Source: Akkermansia sp. (GTDB lineage: Bacteria > Verrucomicrobiota > Verrucomicrobiia > Verrucomicrobiales > Akkermansiaceae). Taken from it: a stretch of 61,929 nucleotides of DNA. Under the pieces are notes generated by a model. It had not been told where the DNA came from, ran no database searches, and was given only the letters and a program-made list of their open reading frames with translations. The stretch lies in NCBI GenBank assembly GCA_017477935.1, contig JAFVIC010000098.1, positions 1 through 61,929 on the forward strand, read 5' to 3'. The position numbers and the translations under genes are program-made. Each line of letters opens with the position of its first letter. Position 1 is the stretch's first letter. Positions 5,630 to 13,967 of the stretch are shown here, piece after piece.

Positions 5630-6352
5630 ATGAACACACACAAAGAACAAGACCGGTCCTTCTGGGCCAGATTGAAGGACCGCCTTGCAGCCATTGTCGC
5701 CGAGGCGGGAGCTGCCCAGGACGACATCGATGAATACTCCGAAATCCCCCCCTCCGCAGTCTCGTTTTGCCGCGCGAGGGCTGCCGCCACCTCAATCTCA
5801 TCTTGCCGCACGAGTGCTGACGCCGACACCGGAGACTCATCTTGCCGCACGGGTGCTACCCCCGCCGCGCCCTCACCCCTCCCAGCCATGAACGAAACCA
5901 CAAAACAGAAAATCCTCGACACCATCGCCGAGCTGAAGTTCCACCTGGCCGGCGCCTGCACCGAGGTAGCAGACGCCCAGGAAGCCCTCGAAAAACTCCC
6001 CTCTCAAATCTTCGCGCCCGTCAGTGAGCCGCCGCCCTACGTTCTCCCCAGCGGTGCGGATGAGTACCGCCTCACCCTCACCGCTGCGCAGCTGGTAGCC
6101 CTGTCGCGCGCGGTGGAGAACGAGCTGCTCCCCTTTGTCCGGCACGTCTACGAGGACGACTCCTCGACCTACCGCACCACCCTTATTAAGGTATTTCAGG
6201 CCATCCGCGAGGCAGAGCGTGCCCTCCCCACCGGCCCACGCGCGATCCACATCGCGCCCCTCACCCCTGCAACAGAGCCGCACGCACTGCGGGTGGAGGG
6301 CTATGACCCGGAGTTCACACCGGATCCTGAGAATTTCGGCACGCTTAACTAA
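5630..6352 (+). CDS. Early prophage protein of unknown function with shared C-terminal tail
   Basis: I do not recognise this 240-residue protein. Residues 1-35 are a charged helix. Residues 45-85 are low-complexity, encoded by three degenerate 30-bp repeats containing TTGCCGC(A/G)CG. Residues 87-240 are mostly helical (TTKQKILDTIAELKFHLAGA, then YRLTLTAAQLVALSRAVE). The last 32 residues duplicate the tail of the protein at 4603. An internal ATG at 5888 could give a cleaner 154-residue product. The start at 5630 is preceded by an A-run and ACGAGACC, the same leader as the gene at 8025. Confidence 0.55.
   Translation: MNTHKEQDRSFWARLKDRLAAIVAEAGAAQDDIDEYSEIPPSAVSFCRARAAATSISSCRTSADADTGDSSCRTGATPAAPSPLPAMNETTKQKILDTIAELKFHLAGACTEVADAQEALEKLPSQIFAPVSEPPPYVLPSGADEYRLTLTAAQLVALSRAVENELLPFVRHVYEDDSSTYRTTLIKVFQAIREAERALPTGPRAIHIAPLTPATEPHALRVEGYDPEFTPDPENFGTLN
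6254..6352 (+). repeat. Shared C-terminal module, copy 2
   Basis: This is the partner of 4879-4977: the same length up to and including the stop, with nearly identical codons. The upstream parts of the two genes are unrelated. Confidence 0.85.
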
Positions 6353-6361
6353 ATACAAACC

Positions 6362-6991
6362 ATGGAGAAGCTGTTGAAGATATACCGCCTGGCGATGTCA
6401 GGCATCGGCGGCGAGCGTGAGGCTGCGCGTGCCTTGCTGGAAAAACACCTCAAAAAGAGAGGTGTCACCCTAGCCGAATTGGAGGCCGCCGCGGGCGAGG
6501 ACGAAAATTCTTTACGAGTTGTCTGGTTCCCCCTGCCGGTCGGGCTCCCGGGTTGGGAGGAGGTGTTGTGCCATCTGGTTTTTTCTTTCAATCTGCGCGC
6601 TGCACGACAAGGGGTGGTGATACACCACCGCAAGAACTTCACCATGCAGCATGGCAGACTGCACACCCAGGTGGATATTGGTCTCGAGGTGGAGAGTGCC
6701 GAGGCTTCTCTGCTGGCCGTATTTTACCCCCCCTGTCTGCAAGCCTACCGGAAAAGCTGCCGCAATATGAGAGCCCGACAGAAACGCGAGCGGGAGCAGC
6801 TTGCGTCGGCTTTCATCGCGGAAAATGACCTCTACAGTACAATACCAACCGATTACGATGCGGAGGCGGATACCACTGCCACGCCCGAGCCGCTGGCGGT
6901 TAATTGGGCCGACCTCGAAACATTCGACCACGACCACAGCTCACAGCAGCTACTGCTCGACAGCTGTGCTGACCGCTCCACTCAATCGTAA
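6362..6991 (+). CDS. DUF2786-like early phage protein
   Basis: This is a 209-residue protein. Residues 1-42 (LLKIYRLAMSGIGGEREAAR, then ALLEKHLKKRGVTLAELE) match the helical N-terminal pattern of DUF2786 proteins, which are common in phages and have no settled function. Residues 50-130 are strand-rich (RVVWFPLPVGLPGWEEVL, then HTQVDIGLEVESAEASLLAV). The end is acidic. It is the third gene of the early operon, 9 bp after its neighbour. The family call rests on the N-terminal pattern only. Confidence 0.55.
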   Translation: MEKLLKIYRLAMSGIGGEREAARALLEKHLKKRGVTLAELEAAAGEDENSLRVVWFPLPVGLPGWEEVLCHLVFSFNLRAARQGVVIHHRKNFTMQHGRLHTQVDIGLEVESAEASLLAVFYPPCLQAYRKSCRNMRARQKREREQLASAFIAENDLYSTIPTDYDAEADTTATPEPLAVNWADLETFDHDHSSQQLLLDSCADRSTQS

Positions 6992-7017
6992 TTGTAAATT
7001 GCAACTTACACCGCGCC

Positions 7018-7989
7018 ATGCCATCCCGCCCTTTTGCTGATATCCCGGGGGTTGTATACCCCCCAGAGCCGCCTGTCGTTCCATGCCCCCCTCACCGGAA
7101 GGTGTGCGACTACGCGCCCCCGGGGCACATTTCCACGGCAGTTGCCGCCGAGTTGCTGTCGCTTACGCCGAGCGCCACCCGGGGGCTGTTGCTGAAAAGG
7201 GGCACGCCGCGCGTGTGGGTACGTGTGCCCGATAGCGGGGTGTGGCCGTACTGGGCGAAAGCCGAGGTCATGAAAATCGCCCTGGAACTCGGCGCCCCAC
7301 TGTCGGCACCGCCGGCGGGGTACCTGCTGCTGCACGAGGCCACTGAGCTCACCGGGTTGCGCGCGGCGCAGCTGCACCGGCACTTGTACCGCGGGCGCCT
7401 GCAGGCGGTCCGCGTGCGGCTTCGCCGCTCGCACGGGGTGCGCTTCACGCTCTGCTACTCTCGCGAGTCGCTGGAGCAGCTGCGCGAGCGGTTGGCCCAC
7501 ATTACCGAGAGCCGCGCGGCCGCCGACCGCAAGCGCCGGCAGCAGCAGCAACACCGCCGCGCCTGGTGCACCGCTGCCGAGGCCGCTCAGCAGCTGCGCC
7601 TCGCGAGCAAGCAACAGGCGGCCACCCTCTGCCGCCGCGCGGGGGTAGCGCACCAGCCCCGCGCCGACCGCAAGACCGGCACCGAATACCGCCGAGCGGA
7701 CGTGGTCGCACTTGCGGCTGCCCGCGCACGCAAAGCGGAGCAGGCGGAGCAGGCCCGGCAGGAGAAAGCGCGCGCCTATTACGCCGCACGCGAAGCCGAG
7801 CGAGCCCGCTACAAGGAACTATTGCGCACCTGGTGCCCGGCCGGCGAAGCCGCTGAGCTGCTGGGTTGCTGCACCCTCACCGCGCAGCGGAAAATGCGCG
7901 CGGCCGGCGTGAGCACACGCCCGTCGCCCGTCCGCCCCCGTCAAATACTATGGAACCGCGACCAGGTGCTGCACCTGGCGGATGAGTAG
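7018..7989 (+). CDS. Early phage protein with four tandem helix-turn-helix modules
   Basis: This 323-residue protein contains four similar MerR/excisionase-like winged-helix units, near residues 38-90 (ISTAVAAELLSLTPSATRGL), 102-155 (LLHEATELTGLRAAQLHRHL), 182-232 (WCTAAEAAQQLRLASKQQAA) and 268-323 (WCPAGEAAELLGCCTLTAQR). Each shows the A-A-E-L-L-x-L-x-x-x-x-x pattern followed by a short wing with Arg. A basic coiled coil (ARARKAEQAEQARQEKARAY) separates units 3 and 4. It probably binds repeated DNA sites, perhaps at the replication origin or as an early regulator. The exact role is unknown. Confidence 0.6.
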   Translation: MPSRPFADIPGVVYPPEPPVVPCPPHRKVCDYAPPGHISTAVAAELLSLTPSATRGLLLKRGTPRVWVRVPDSGVWPYWAKAEVMKIALELGAPLSAPPAGYLLLHEATELTGLRAAQLHRHLYRGRLQAVRVRLRRSHGVRFTLCYSRESLEQLRERLAHITESRAAADRKRRQQQQHRRAWCTAAEAAQQLRLASKQQAATLCRRAGVAHQPRADRKTGTEYRRADVVALAAARARKAEQAEQARQEKARAYYAAREAERARYKELLRTWCPAGEAAELLGCCTLTAQRKMRAAGVSTRPSPVRPRQILWNRDQVLHLADE

Positions 7990-8024
7990 CCCTCCCACCT
8001 ATTTTCCCCCCAAAAAACGAGACC

Positions 8025-8330
8025 ATGAAAACCGAAAACACCCCCACCTACAAGAAAGGCGCGCTTGTCGCGCTACGTTTTATCGAGAGCCCGAGCGGCA
8101 ACGGCACTTACGTGATGCAGAAAGCCGACGGCACGCTACACGGCGCCACCTGGCGCCCCCGTAAAGATCACAGCATGCAGCTGCCGAAAGCCATGACTGT
8201 CTTCGCCGAAATAGCAGGCCGTCGCGGGGATAATCTCATTGTCGAGACGCCCTATCTTCTGGGGCGCTGCCACCTGGTGCTCAGTCGAGCCGAGCTGGCA
8301 GCGTGCGACATGAACACCACCAACGCTTGA
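8025..8330 (+). CDS. Small early phage protein of unknown function
   Basis: This 101-residue, strand-rich protein (GALVALRFIESPSGNGTYVM, ...ADGTLHGATW..., ...LIVETPYLLG) has no catalytic motif that I can see. The start is preceded by C-run, A-run and ACGAGACC, the same leader as the gene at 5630. It lies 35 bp after the four-HTH protein gene and 12 bp before the next gene, so it belongs to the early operon. Confidence 0.5.
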   Translation: MKTENTPTYKKGALVALRFIESPSGNGTYVMQKADGTLHGATWRPRKDHSMQLPKAMTVFAEIAGRRGDNLIVETPYLLGRCHLVLSRAELAACDMNTTNA

Positions 8331-8342
8331 CCGAAAACCGCC

Positions 8343-8843
8343 ATGAACCTCGAAAACTTACCCGAGCAGGCGCAGTCCCTGCGCCGCGCACTGGGTGACT
8401 GCCCGGTAGTCACCCCCGATGCTCTCTGCACCTTCGCCACCTGGCTGCTCAGTTCGCTGAAAAGCGAGCTCACCACCCTGGCCGCTACCGAGGGCGGCGG
8501 CCAGCAGTGGGCACGCAGTGGGCAGCTTGCTCTGCGCTTCGGCTGCAAGCGCAGTCAGATGTCACTGTGGCTCGCCACCCTGGCAGCCGGCGGGCATGTG
8601 CGAGTATGGCAGCCGCAGCTGCCCAACGGCAGCACCGGAAACCCTTATTACAACGTGGCAGACGTCGAGCGCGCGTGGCTGGTTAAGCAGGACACCCCGC
8701 CGGCTACCGACCCGCGGGAGCAGCGCAAGGCACAGCTGCACCCGTACCGCCGAAGCCTGCCGCCGGAGCAGCAGCGAGGACTAGCTGCTATGGAGGCCCT
8801 GAAGGCCCGAATCGCCGCCGAGAAAAACACCACCACCTGCTGA
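8343..8843 (+). CDS. Helix-turn-helix early phage protein
   Basis: This 166-residue protein has a central helix-turn-helix (QLALRFGCKRSQMSLWLATL) followed by a wing (HVRVWQPQLPNGSTGNPYYN), in the same style as the modules in the protein at 7018. The C-terminus is a charged helix. It could be an accessory replication or regulatory protein. It ends 2 bp before the small membrane protein gene at 8846. Confidence 0.5.
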   Translation: MNLENLPEQAQSLRRALGDCPVVTPDALCTFATWLLSSLKSELTTLAATEGGGQQWARSGQLALRFGCKRSQMSLWLATLAAGGHVRVWQPQLPNGSTGNPYYNVADVERAWLVKQDTPPATDPREQRKAQLHPYRRSLPPEQQRGLAAMEALKARIAAEKNTTTC

Positions 8844-8845
8844 CC

Positions 8846-8986
8846 ATGGAACTATTAAAAGCCATAATTTTCTCCGGTTGCATAGGTGCTGCTATCTGGG
8901 TGCTGCATGGCCCCTCCGCCGGGCTGCCGGTTGTTCTATTGGGTATATTGTGTGCCATTTTGGCCGAAGTTCTTTTCAATTGCTAA
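8846..8986 (+). CDS. Small membrane protein
   Basis: The ATG at 8846, 2 bp after the upstream stop, opens a 46-codon frame. The protein is almost entirely hydrophobic: KAIIFSGCIGAAIWVL, a short GPSAG turn, then LPVVLLGILCAILAEVL. It therefore probably forms two membrane helices in a hairpin. The base composition is more AT-rich than the neighbours. Tight packing on both sides (4 bp to the next start) supports it as a real gene. The function is unknown. Confidence 0.55.
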   Translation: MELLKAIIFSGCIGAAIWVLHGPSAGLPVVLLGILCAILAEVLFNC

Positions 8987-8990
8987 TGTT

Positions 8991-9491
8991 ATGAGACCCT
9001 TGCGAACAAAACGAGTATACCTGGTAGACCCCTGCCTGATGGCCGCCCGCACTCCCACCCCTGACCAGGAGGACGAACTGCCACCCGGCGCACTGCTGCC
9101 ACCTGATTTCCCCCGCGAGGGCTACACCGCCGACCAGCTGGTGGAGCTCGAAGAGTGGTACCTGGTGGCCAGCCAGAACGCCCTGCAACGCTTTTTCTTC
9201 TTGACCCGCACCACGCACAACGGCAGCGAACCCACCGCGCGCAGCGTCACCCTCTGCTGCGCTATTATAGCCAAAATCTTCGGGTTCAACCCCTCCATGA
9301 GCTGGGCCGCGGTGGCTCGGCAGCTGGGTACCGATGGCAGCCACCTGTGCAGGCTGCGCCAGGAAATCCGCCGCCGCTTGCGCGGGCACAGCCCCACGCC
9401 CACCCCCTTCGAGCTGGGGCAGATAGCGGTGCGCTTGCGAAACAAAGCGCGGAAGTTGGAGCTTGCCGCTGCCATGATGCGGCGGAAGTGA
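8991..9491 (+). CDS. Early phage protein with possible helix-turn-helix
   Basis: With the ATG at 8991 the protein has 166 residues; an ATG at 9039 is an alternative. An earlier start at 8886 would lie inside the small membrane protein gene and is rejected. The middle part (WYLVASQNALQRFFFLTRTT) is helical, and the C-terminal half contains SWAAVARQLGTDGSHLCRLR, a plausible helix-turn-helix, then a basic helix. It lies just before the primase-like gene and may support replication. No family is recognised. Confidence 0.5.
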   Translation: MRPLRTKRVYLVDPCLMAARTPTPDQEDELPPGALLPPDFPREGYTADQLVELEEWYLVASQNALQRFFFLTRTTHNGSEPTARSVTLCCAIIAKIFGFNPSMSWAAVARQLGTDGSHLCRLRQEIRRRLRGHSPTPTPFELGQIAVRLRNKARKLELAAAMMRRK

Positions 9492-9519
9492 ACCGGTAAC
9501 ACCGACGGATACAAAAGAC

Positions 9520-10656
9520 ATGTCAGACTACCGAAAAATAGTCGAGGAATTCTGCGGGGTCACCCTCACGCCGGACGACACCAGCGCCTGCCCGTTCGCC
9601 GGGCGCCTGCACGACACCGGCAGCGGCGACAGGGCAGTCAAGTGGGTGTTCCCCGATGATGGCGGCAAGCCGCACGCGCGCTGCTTCCATGCGAAATGTC
9701 AGGACGCCTGGTGTGACCTCATTCGTGACCTGTACCGCGCCATTAACGCCCGCGAGCGAGCAGCGCGCGAAGGTGCGAGGCCAGGGGGCAAGGGTGACAG
9801 CGCCCCCCGCCGCTCAGCCTTGCCCACCCCGCCGAAAGAGCAGCCGGTGCGCGCCCCGAAGTGTGACCTTGCCCGCGCCGAGCAGCTGGCTGCCCGCTGC
9901 CCGGTGGGCGCGATCACTCCCGACATGCTGCGCGCTCTCAGCCCCGTGGCCATACCGACCGACCCCGCTGCACACGGCGCCCTGCTGATAGACACCCTTT
10001 ACCGCCCAGGCGAGCATATCCTCGTTTTCACCACTTTCGCAAGCCAGGGGCAGTACCTGCACACCGCCGGCACCGGGGACTACTACCGGCTCGGCAACAA
10101 GCCGGGCATAAAGGCGAAGCGCGCCCCCCGGCTGCCCATCAGCGCGCGCGAGGGCGTGTGGTTCCTGACGTCGCCGGTGCTGGGTACCTGGCTGCCGAAC
10201 CCGCACCGTGCGGCGCCGGGGGGTGGCCAAGCCCTCGGGCGCCGGCACACCGCCTGCTGCACCCGCTTCCCGTACCTGGTGCTCGAGAGCGACACCGTCC
10301 CCCCCGACACCTGGTTGCGGATTCTGGTGCAGTTGCGCGAGCGTATCGCTGCCGTGTACAGCAGCGGCGGAAAAAGCATCCACACGTTATTAAGAGTCGA
10401 CGCGAAGACCCCCGAAGAGTTCAACATACACCGGGCGAACGTGCTGCGCCGCCTGTCCCTGGTGGGGGCCGACCCCGCCGCCATCACCCCCGTGCGCCTC
10501 TCGCGCCTCCCCGGCTGCACCCGCCGCGGCAGCACCGGGCGGGATGGCGTGTACCGCGAGTACGAGCAGCCGCGCCTGCAGGAGCTCTACTACCTCAACC
10601 CCGCCCCCGACGGCGAACCACTCGCGGCGAAACTTCGCGCCGGCAAAAAAAGCTGA
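9520..10656 (+). CDS. Primase-like replication protein with N-terminal zinc-binding segment
   Basis: This is a 378-residue protein. Residues about 20-70 have a Cys/His arrangement (ACPFAGRLHDTG, then HARCFHAKCQDAW) like the zinc-finger start of phage and plasmid primases. A Pro/Arg linker follows. Residues 150-345 form a second domain with SSGGKSIHTLLRVDA, a signature of RepA/primase-type phage proteins, and LSRLPGCTRRGS. The polymerase carboxylates of an archaeo-eukaryotic primase are not certain by eye. It lies upstream of the SF3-like helicase at 11007, so the pair probably replaces host primase and helicase for phage replication. Confidence 0.6.
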   Translation: MSDYRKIVEEFCGVTLTPDDTSACPFAGRLHDTGSGDRAVKWVFPDDGGKPHARCFHAKCQDAWCDLIRDLYRAINARERAAREGARPGGKGDSAPRRSALPTPPKEQPVRAPKCDLARAEQLAARCPVGAITPDMLRALSPVAIPTDPAAHGALLIDTLYRPGEHILVFTTFASQGQYLHTAGTGDYYRLGNKPGIKAKRAPRLPISAREGVWFLTSPVLGTWLPNPHRAAPGGGQALGRRHTACCTRFPYLVLESDTVPPDTWLRILVQLRERIAAVYSSGGKSIHTLLRVDAKTPEEFNIHRANVLRRLSLVGADPAAITPVRLSRLPGCTRRGSTGRDGVYREYEQPRLQELYYLNPAPDGEPLAAKLRAGKKS

Positions 10657-10708
10657 GCTACACTTTAATTCTCCCCCCCCCAAAAAAAAACAAACAAAAA
10701 GCACAAAA

Positions 10709-11002
10709 ATGAAAGCATTGGACCTTGCAGCGTACCTGCTGCGCAATATCACCGATTCTCACGCGCTCACCGCGCGCCAATACAGCTACCTCATGGCGGT
10801 TGCCGCCGGCCTGCGAGACGCCGAGAGCCTCGGCTCTTTTTTCGGCCGAGGGGAAGACCTCGGCGGCGCTGCCTCCCGAGCACTCAACTTGTTAACCTCG
10901 CAGGGGTATCTGTACCCCACCGAGCACGAGTGGGGCACAGAGTTCAACCTGACCGACAAAGGCAAGGCCGAAGTGGTGAAAATGCTGCCAAAATTGCACT
11001 GA
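10709..11002 (+). CDS. Small winged-helix early protein
   Basis: This is a 97-residue protein starting at the ATG after an A-rich leader. Its helices (ALTARQYSYLMAVAAG, ...ASRALNLLTSQGYLYP) and end (EFNLTDKGKAEVVKML) resemble the second half of a MarR-like winged helix. Longer upstream frames lie inside the primase gene and are rejected. It is 4 bp upstream of the helicase gene, so it is probably co-translated with it. The function is unknown. Confidence 0.5.
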   Translation: MKALDLAAYLLRNITDSHALTARQYSYLMAVAAGLRDAESLGSFFGRGEDLGGAASRALNLLTSQGYLYPTEHEWGTEFNLTDKGKAEVVKMLPKLH

Positions 11003-11006
11003 AACC

Positions 11007-12644
11007 ATGAAAGACCGCGAATTGACGGACGCCGAAATACTCGGCGAATCCCCCCTCGCCACGCAAGCACTGCCGTGTGTGGCTACCAGCCTGCCCATTT
11101 CCTCGCTCGCGCGAGCCATCATGCGCAACCTGCCTCAATGGTCTATTTTTTTGAGTAACGGCATGCTCTGCACCATAGAAATCAGCGAGGTACTAACCGC
11201 CGACGGCGTGCGGCGGCTGCGCCCCGAGCTGCGCGAAATGACCCCCGAGAGATTCGTGACTTGGGTCGAGCGTTTCATGTGCTTCAGCAAGACCGGGCTG
11301 CCTGGTGACAGCGACAGCCTGAGTACCCAGCATGCCGGCAAAATCCTGGCCAGTGACATCGCTCGCGAATACGCCGGGCGCCTGCGCGGCGTGGTACCGG
11401 TGCGGCTGCCCGTGTGGCGCACTGACCCCGCGACCGGCTCGCGCACCATAAGGCTTGCACCCGAAGGTTATGACCCCGAAACCCAGATTTACACCTGCAA
11501 TCTACTGCCCTACGATGAAAAATTTGCGCCAACCCCGGCGGCTTGCATGCGCGCCATGCAGAAACTGCTCGGCGACTTTCCCTGGGCCGACATTACGGAC
11601 GGCTCGCGCACGTTCGCGGCCAGTCGCGAGGTCAGCTGTTTTGTCACCTACATGGTCGGGCAATACTGCCGCCTGCTCATGGGCCGTCAGCCTATTATTA
11701 TTATCAACGCCAACCAGCCCGGCAGCGGTAAAACGCTGCTCGCTGCCATGGGCCTCGCCCCCATGCACGGAGCACCCACCATCATCTCCGCCCCCAAGGA
11801 GGAGAACGAAATCAACAAGACCCTGTTCTCAGCCCTTGCCGGTGGCGCCAACTATGCGCTGCTCGACGACATTCCGAACCTCACGAGCAACTATATCAAC
11901 CAGTACGGCACCGCCCCCAGCATAACCGGCCGACTGCTCGGCAGCAATAACATGCTGCATGTCGAGAACACCATGCAGCTCATCGCCACGGGAAACAACC
12001 TCATCACAACGCCCGACGTAGAGCGCCGAACCGTCATAATCGACCTGTTCTGTCCGTGGGAGGCCACGGAAAAAAGGCACGAGCAGACGTTGACCATGAA
12101 CTCCATCAACCAGCCCCGCTGGCGGGCTGAAATGCTCGCACTGCTGTGGTGCTGGGTGCGCCGTTGGGCCGAGGATGGTATGCCCGCCTACTACAAGGGC
12201 GAGCAGAAAGCCAGCTTTGAGCACTACGTAACCATAGCCGGCAACATCGCCCGGCATGCAGGTTTTGCTCACGCATGGGAGAAGCGCTCCACCACCGGCG
12301 CCGGTGGCGACACTGCGGGCGCGGCCGTGCAGACCGTCATCCGCGAGGCCGCAAGCCTTGCTTGCGACGACTGGCCGGAAAACGCCGGGCATAACTCTGC
12401 GACCTACACCGTGCAAGAGCTGCTTTGCATTGCCGAGAACCTCGGCATCGCCGACCTTGTGACCAGCGCGAAAGACCGCGACAAGGGCCGAGGGCTAGGC
12501 ATACGCCTGGCACGGTACAAAGGCCGCTACTTTACCGACAGGTACGGCCGAGCGTTCGAGTTCGGCCGCCGCCGTGACCAGGACCGCACCCGGTACCTCA
12601 TTACCTTTTTCTCTCCCGACGCGCCACCGGTCGGAAACAACTGA
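11007..12644 (+). CDS. Phage DNA helicase/ATPase, SF3/VirE-like
   Basis: This is a 545-residue protein. The Walker A motif is near residue 236 (NANQPGSGKTLLAAMGLAP). Further on come ALLDDIPNLT, with the acidic Walker B-like residues, and MQLIATGNNLITTPDVERRT, which resembles sensor 1 and the arginine finger of superfamily 3 helicases. The N-terminal 200 residues are family-specific and the end is basic. It follows the primase-like gene and precedes an HD hydrolase, the usual replication block of temperate phages with a D5-like helicase. The ATPase call is firm; polarity and family are less so. Confidence 0.78.
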   Translation: MKDRELTDAEILGESPLATQALPCVATSLPISSLARAIMRNLPQWSIFLSNGMLCTIEISEVLTADGVRRLRPELREMTPERFVTWVERFMCFSKTGLPGDSDSLSTQHAGKILASDIAREYAGRLRGVVPVRLPVWRTDPATGSRTIRLAPEGYDPETQIYTCNLLPYDEKFAPTPAACMRAMQKLLGDFPWADITDGSRTFAASREVSCFVTYMVGQYCRLLMGRQPIIIINANQPGSGKTLLAAMGLAPMHGAPTIISAPKEENEINKTLFSALAGGANYALLDDIPNLTSNYINQYGTAPSITGRLLGSNNMLHVENTMQLIATGNNLITTPDVERRTVIIDLFCPWEATEKRHEQTLTMNSINQPRWRAEMLALLWCWVRRWAEDGMPAYYKGEQKASFEHYVTIAGNIARHAGFAHAWEKRSTTGAGGDTAGAAVQTVIREAASLACDDWPENAGHNSATYTVQELLCIAENLGIADLVTSAKDRDKGRGLGIRLARYKGRYFTDRYGRAFEFGRRRDQDRTRYLITFFSPDAPPVGNN

Positions 12645-12660
12645 TTTGTAATTCGGAACG

Positions 12661-13203
12661 ATGAAAACACCATTAAATACAGAAATTGAAGAAATCCCCC
12701 ATGCGGGGTTGCGCCTGCTGACGGCAAACGCGCTTGAGACGGCACCCGCTTGTTTTTGGACCATGCCGGCCAGCACGAGCGGCAAGTACCACCCGGAATT
12801 CGCCGCCGGTGAGGGCGGGCTGGTGCGCCACACGAAGGCCGTCTTCTGCCTGGTGCAGCACCTGCTGACCTTACACGACATCGGCAAGGGTGAGCCCCTC
12901 TACAGTCTGTTGCTCTCGGCGGCACTCCTGCACGACTGCTGCAAGGCCGGTACAAGCGGCCGGATGACGTGCCACGAGCACCCCCTACTCGCCGCCGAGC
13001 ACGTGGAAAAGACAGCACGCACTCTACCACCCGGCACTGTTGACTCTACCCTCCTGCGCGACCTGCTCCGGTGTATCAAGTCGCACATGGGGCGCTGGAA
13101 CAAGAGCAAACACTCCGCCATCTCGCTGCCACTGCCGCGCACCTTCGCCGAGGTGCTGCTGCACACAGCGGACTACATGGCCAGCCGTAAAAAACTGTTT
13201 TAA
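12661..13203 (+). CDS. HD-domain phosphohydrolase
   Basis: This is a 180-residue protein with the metal-binding pattern of HD hydrolases: GGLVRHTKAV (first His), SAALLHDCCKAG (HD pair), HEHPLLAAEHV (third His) and LHTADYMASR (final Asp). Phage members may hydrolyse nucleotides or nucleic acid ends. The gene is the last of the early operon, 16 bp after the helicase gene, and ends just before the convergent terminator. Confidence 0.75.
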   Translation: MKTPLNTEIEEIPHAGLRLLTANALETAPACFWTMPASTSGKYHPEFAAGEGGLVRHTKAVFCLVQHLLTLHDIGKGEPLYSLLLSAALLHDCCKAGTSGRMTCHEHPLLAAEHVEKTARTLPPGTVDSTLLRDLLRCIKSHMGRWNKSKHSAISLPLPRTFAEVLLHTADYMASRKKLF

Positions 13204-13220
13204 CAAAAACCCTAAAAAAT

Positions 13221-13260
13221 CACCCCTCCCCGCTGCTGTCCGCTGCAGCGGGGAGGGGTG
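13221..13260 (-). terminator. Terminator at the early/late convergence
   Basis: A perfect 16-bp stem (CACCCCTCCCCGCTGC and its complement) is followed by a T run only on the minus strand. It should stop late transcription before it runs into the early operon. Confidence 0.8.
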
Positions 13261-13287
13261 AACGGCGAAGGACGGCGGAGCCGTGGC

Positions 13288-13962
13288 TCATAGCGAAGAA
13301 TCGAGCCTCGCGGCTTCGGCGTGAAGAATTCGCATGCGCAGGGTGCAGTGCTCGCGGGTGGCGCGGGTGCCGTCGGGGAGCGGTTCGCCGCAATGAATCA
13401 CCCCCGCCCGGTGGCAGTGCTCGTTTGTACCGGGCCCGCCGTCACCACACCCGGCAGTGTAGCCCGATGCGTAAGGTATGAGGCGGCACCGCATGCGTGT
13501 CTGCTGTGCAAGCCCGTAAATCGTGCAGTCCTCCGGGTAATGGTACCCGACATTCAGCGCCCACTCTCCGGCGCGCGTGCGGGCATTGAACGCCGCAATA
13601 CACTCGCGCACCATGTGGCGCGACAGGCGGTAAATGAGGCCGGAGGGCTTGAACGCCTCAGCCCGCTCGACGGAAAGGTAGTCCGGCGCACCCGGCGAGA
13701 CATCGAGAAAAGGCGTGAGATTGTTCGCCCACAGGTCACAGTCGAACTTAATGAGCCATTCGCTCCCGGTTTGCAGCAGCAGGCGCTCGAACACGGCAAG
13801 CTCCCCCGCGAGCATGCGCACCCGGGGAATTTCCGCCTTTATGGGCGCAGCCGGGTCATTCACCGCGTAAATGAGCGCAGTCGGATCCAGTTCCAAAATA
13901 CGGGCGGAGGCCATGCGCAGCATAGCCTCATCCTTAGCATAGCAGAATGTAATGTATAACAT
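13288..13962 (-). CDS. GT-A type glycosyltransferase-like protein at the end of the late operon
   Basis: This 224-residue protein starts MLYITFCYAKDEAML. The region near residues 65-75 reads WLIKFDCDLWANN, a DxD metal/sugar-nucleotide motif after a hydrophobic strand, and YPEDCTIYGLA occurs later. I chose this ATG because the longer frame to 14112 runs into the preceding tail gene. It could decorate phage tail or capsid proteins, or modify the host surface to block reinfection. Substrate and role are unknown. Confidence 0.55.
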   Translation of the reverse strand: MLYITFCYAKDEAMLRMASARILELDPTALIYAVNDPAAPIKAEIPRVRMLAGELAVFERLLLQTGSEWLIKFDCDLWANNLTPFLDVSPGAPDYLSVERAEAFKPSGLIYRLSRHMVRECIAAFNARTRAGEWALNVGYHYPEDCTIYGLAQQTRMRCRLIPYASGYTAGCGDGGPGTNEHCHRAGVIHCGEPLPDGTRATREHCTLRMRILHAEAARLDSSL

Positions 13963-13967
13963 GTTTT

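Noticed and set aside
5750..5880. Three 30-bp degenerate repeats as a possible iteron array
   Set aside because: They lie in frame in a coding region and look like low-complexity expansion; no origin features are nearby.
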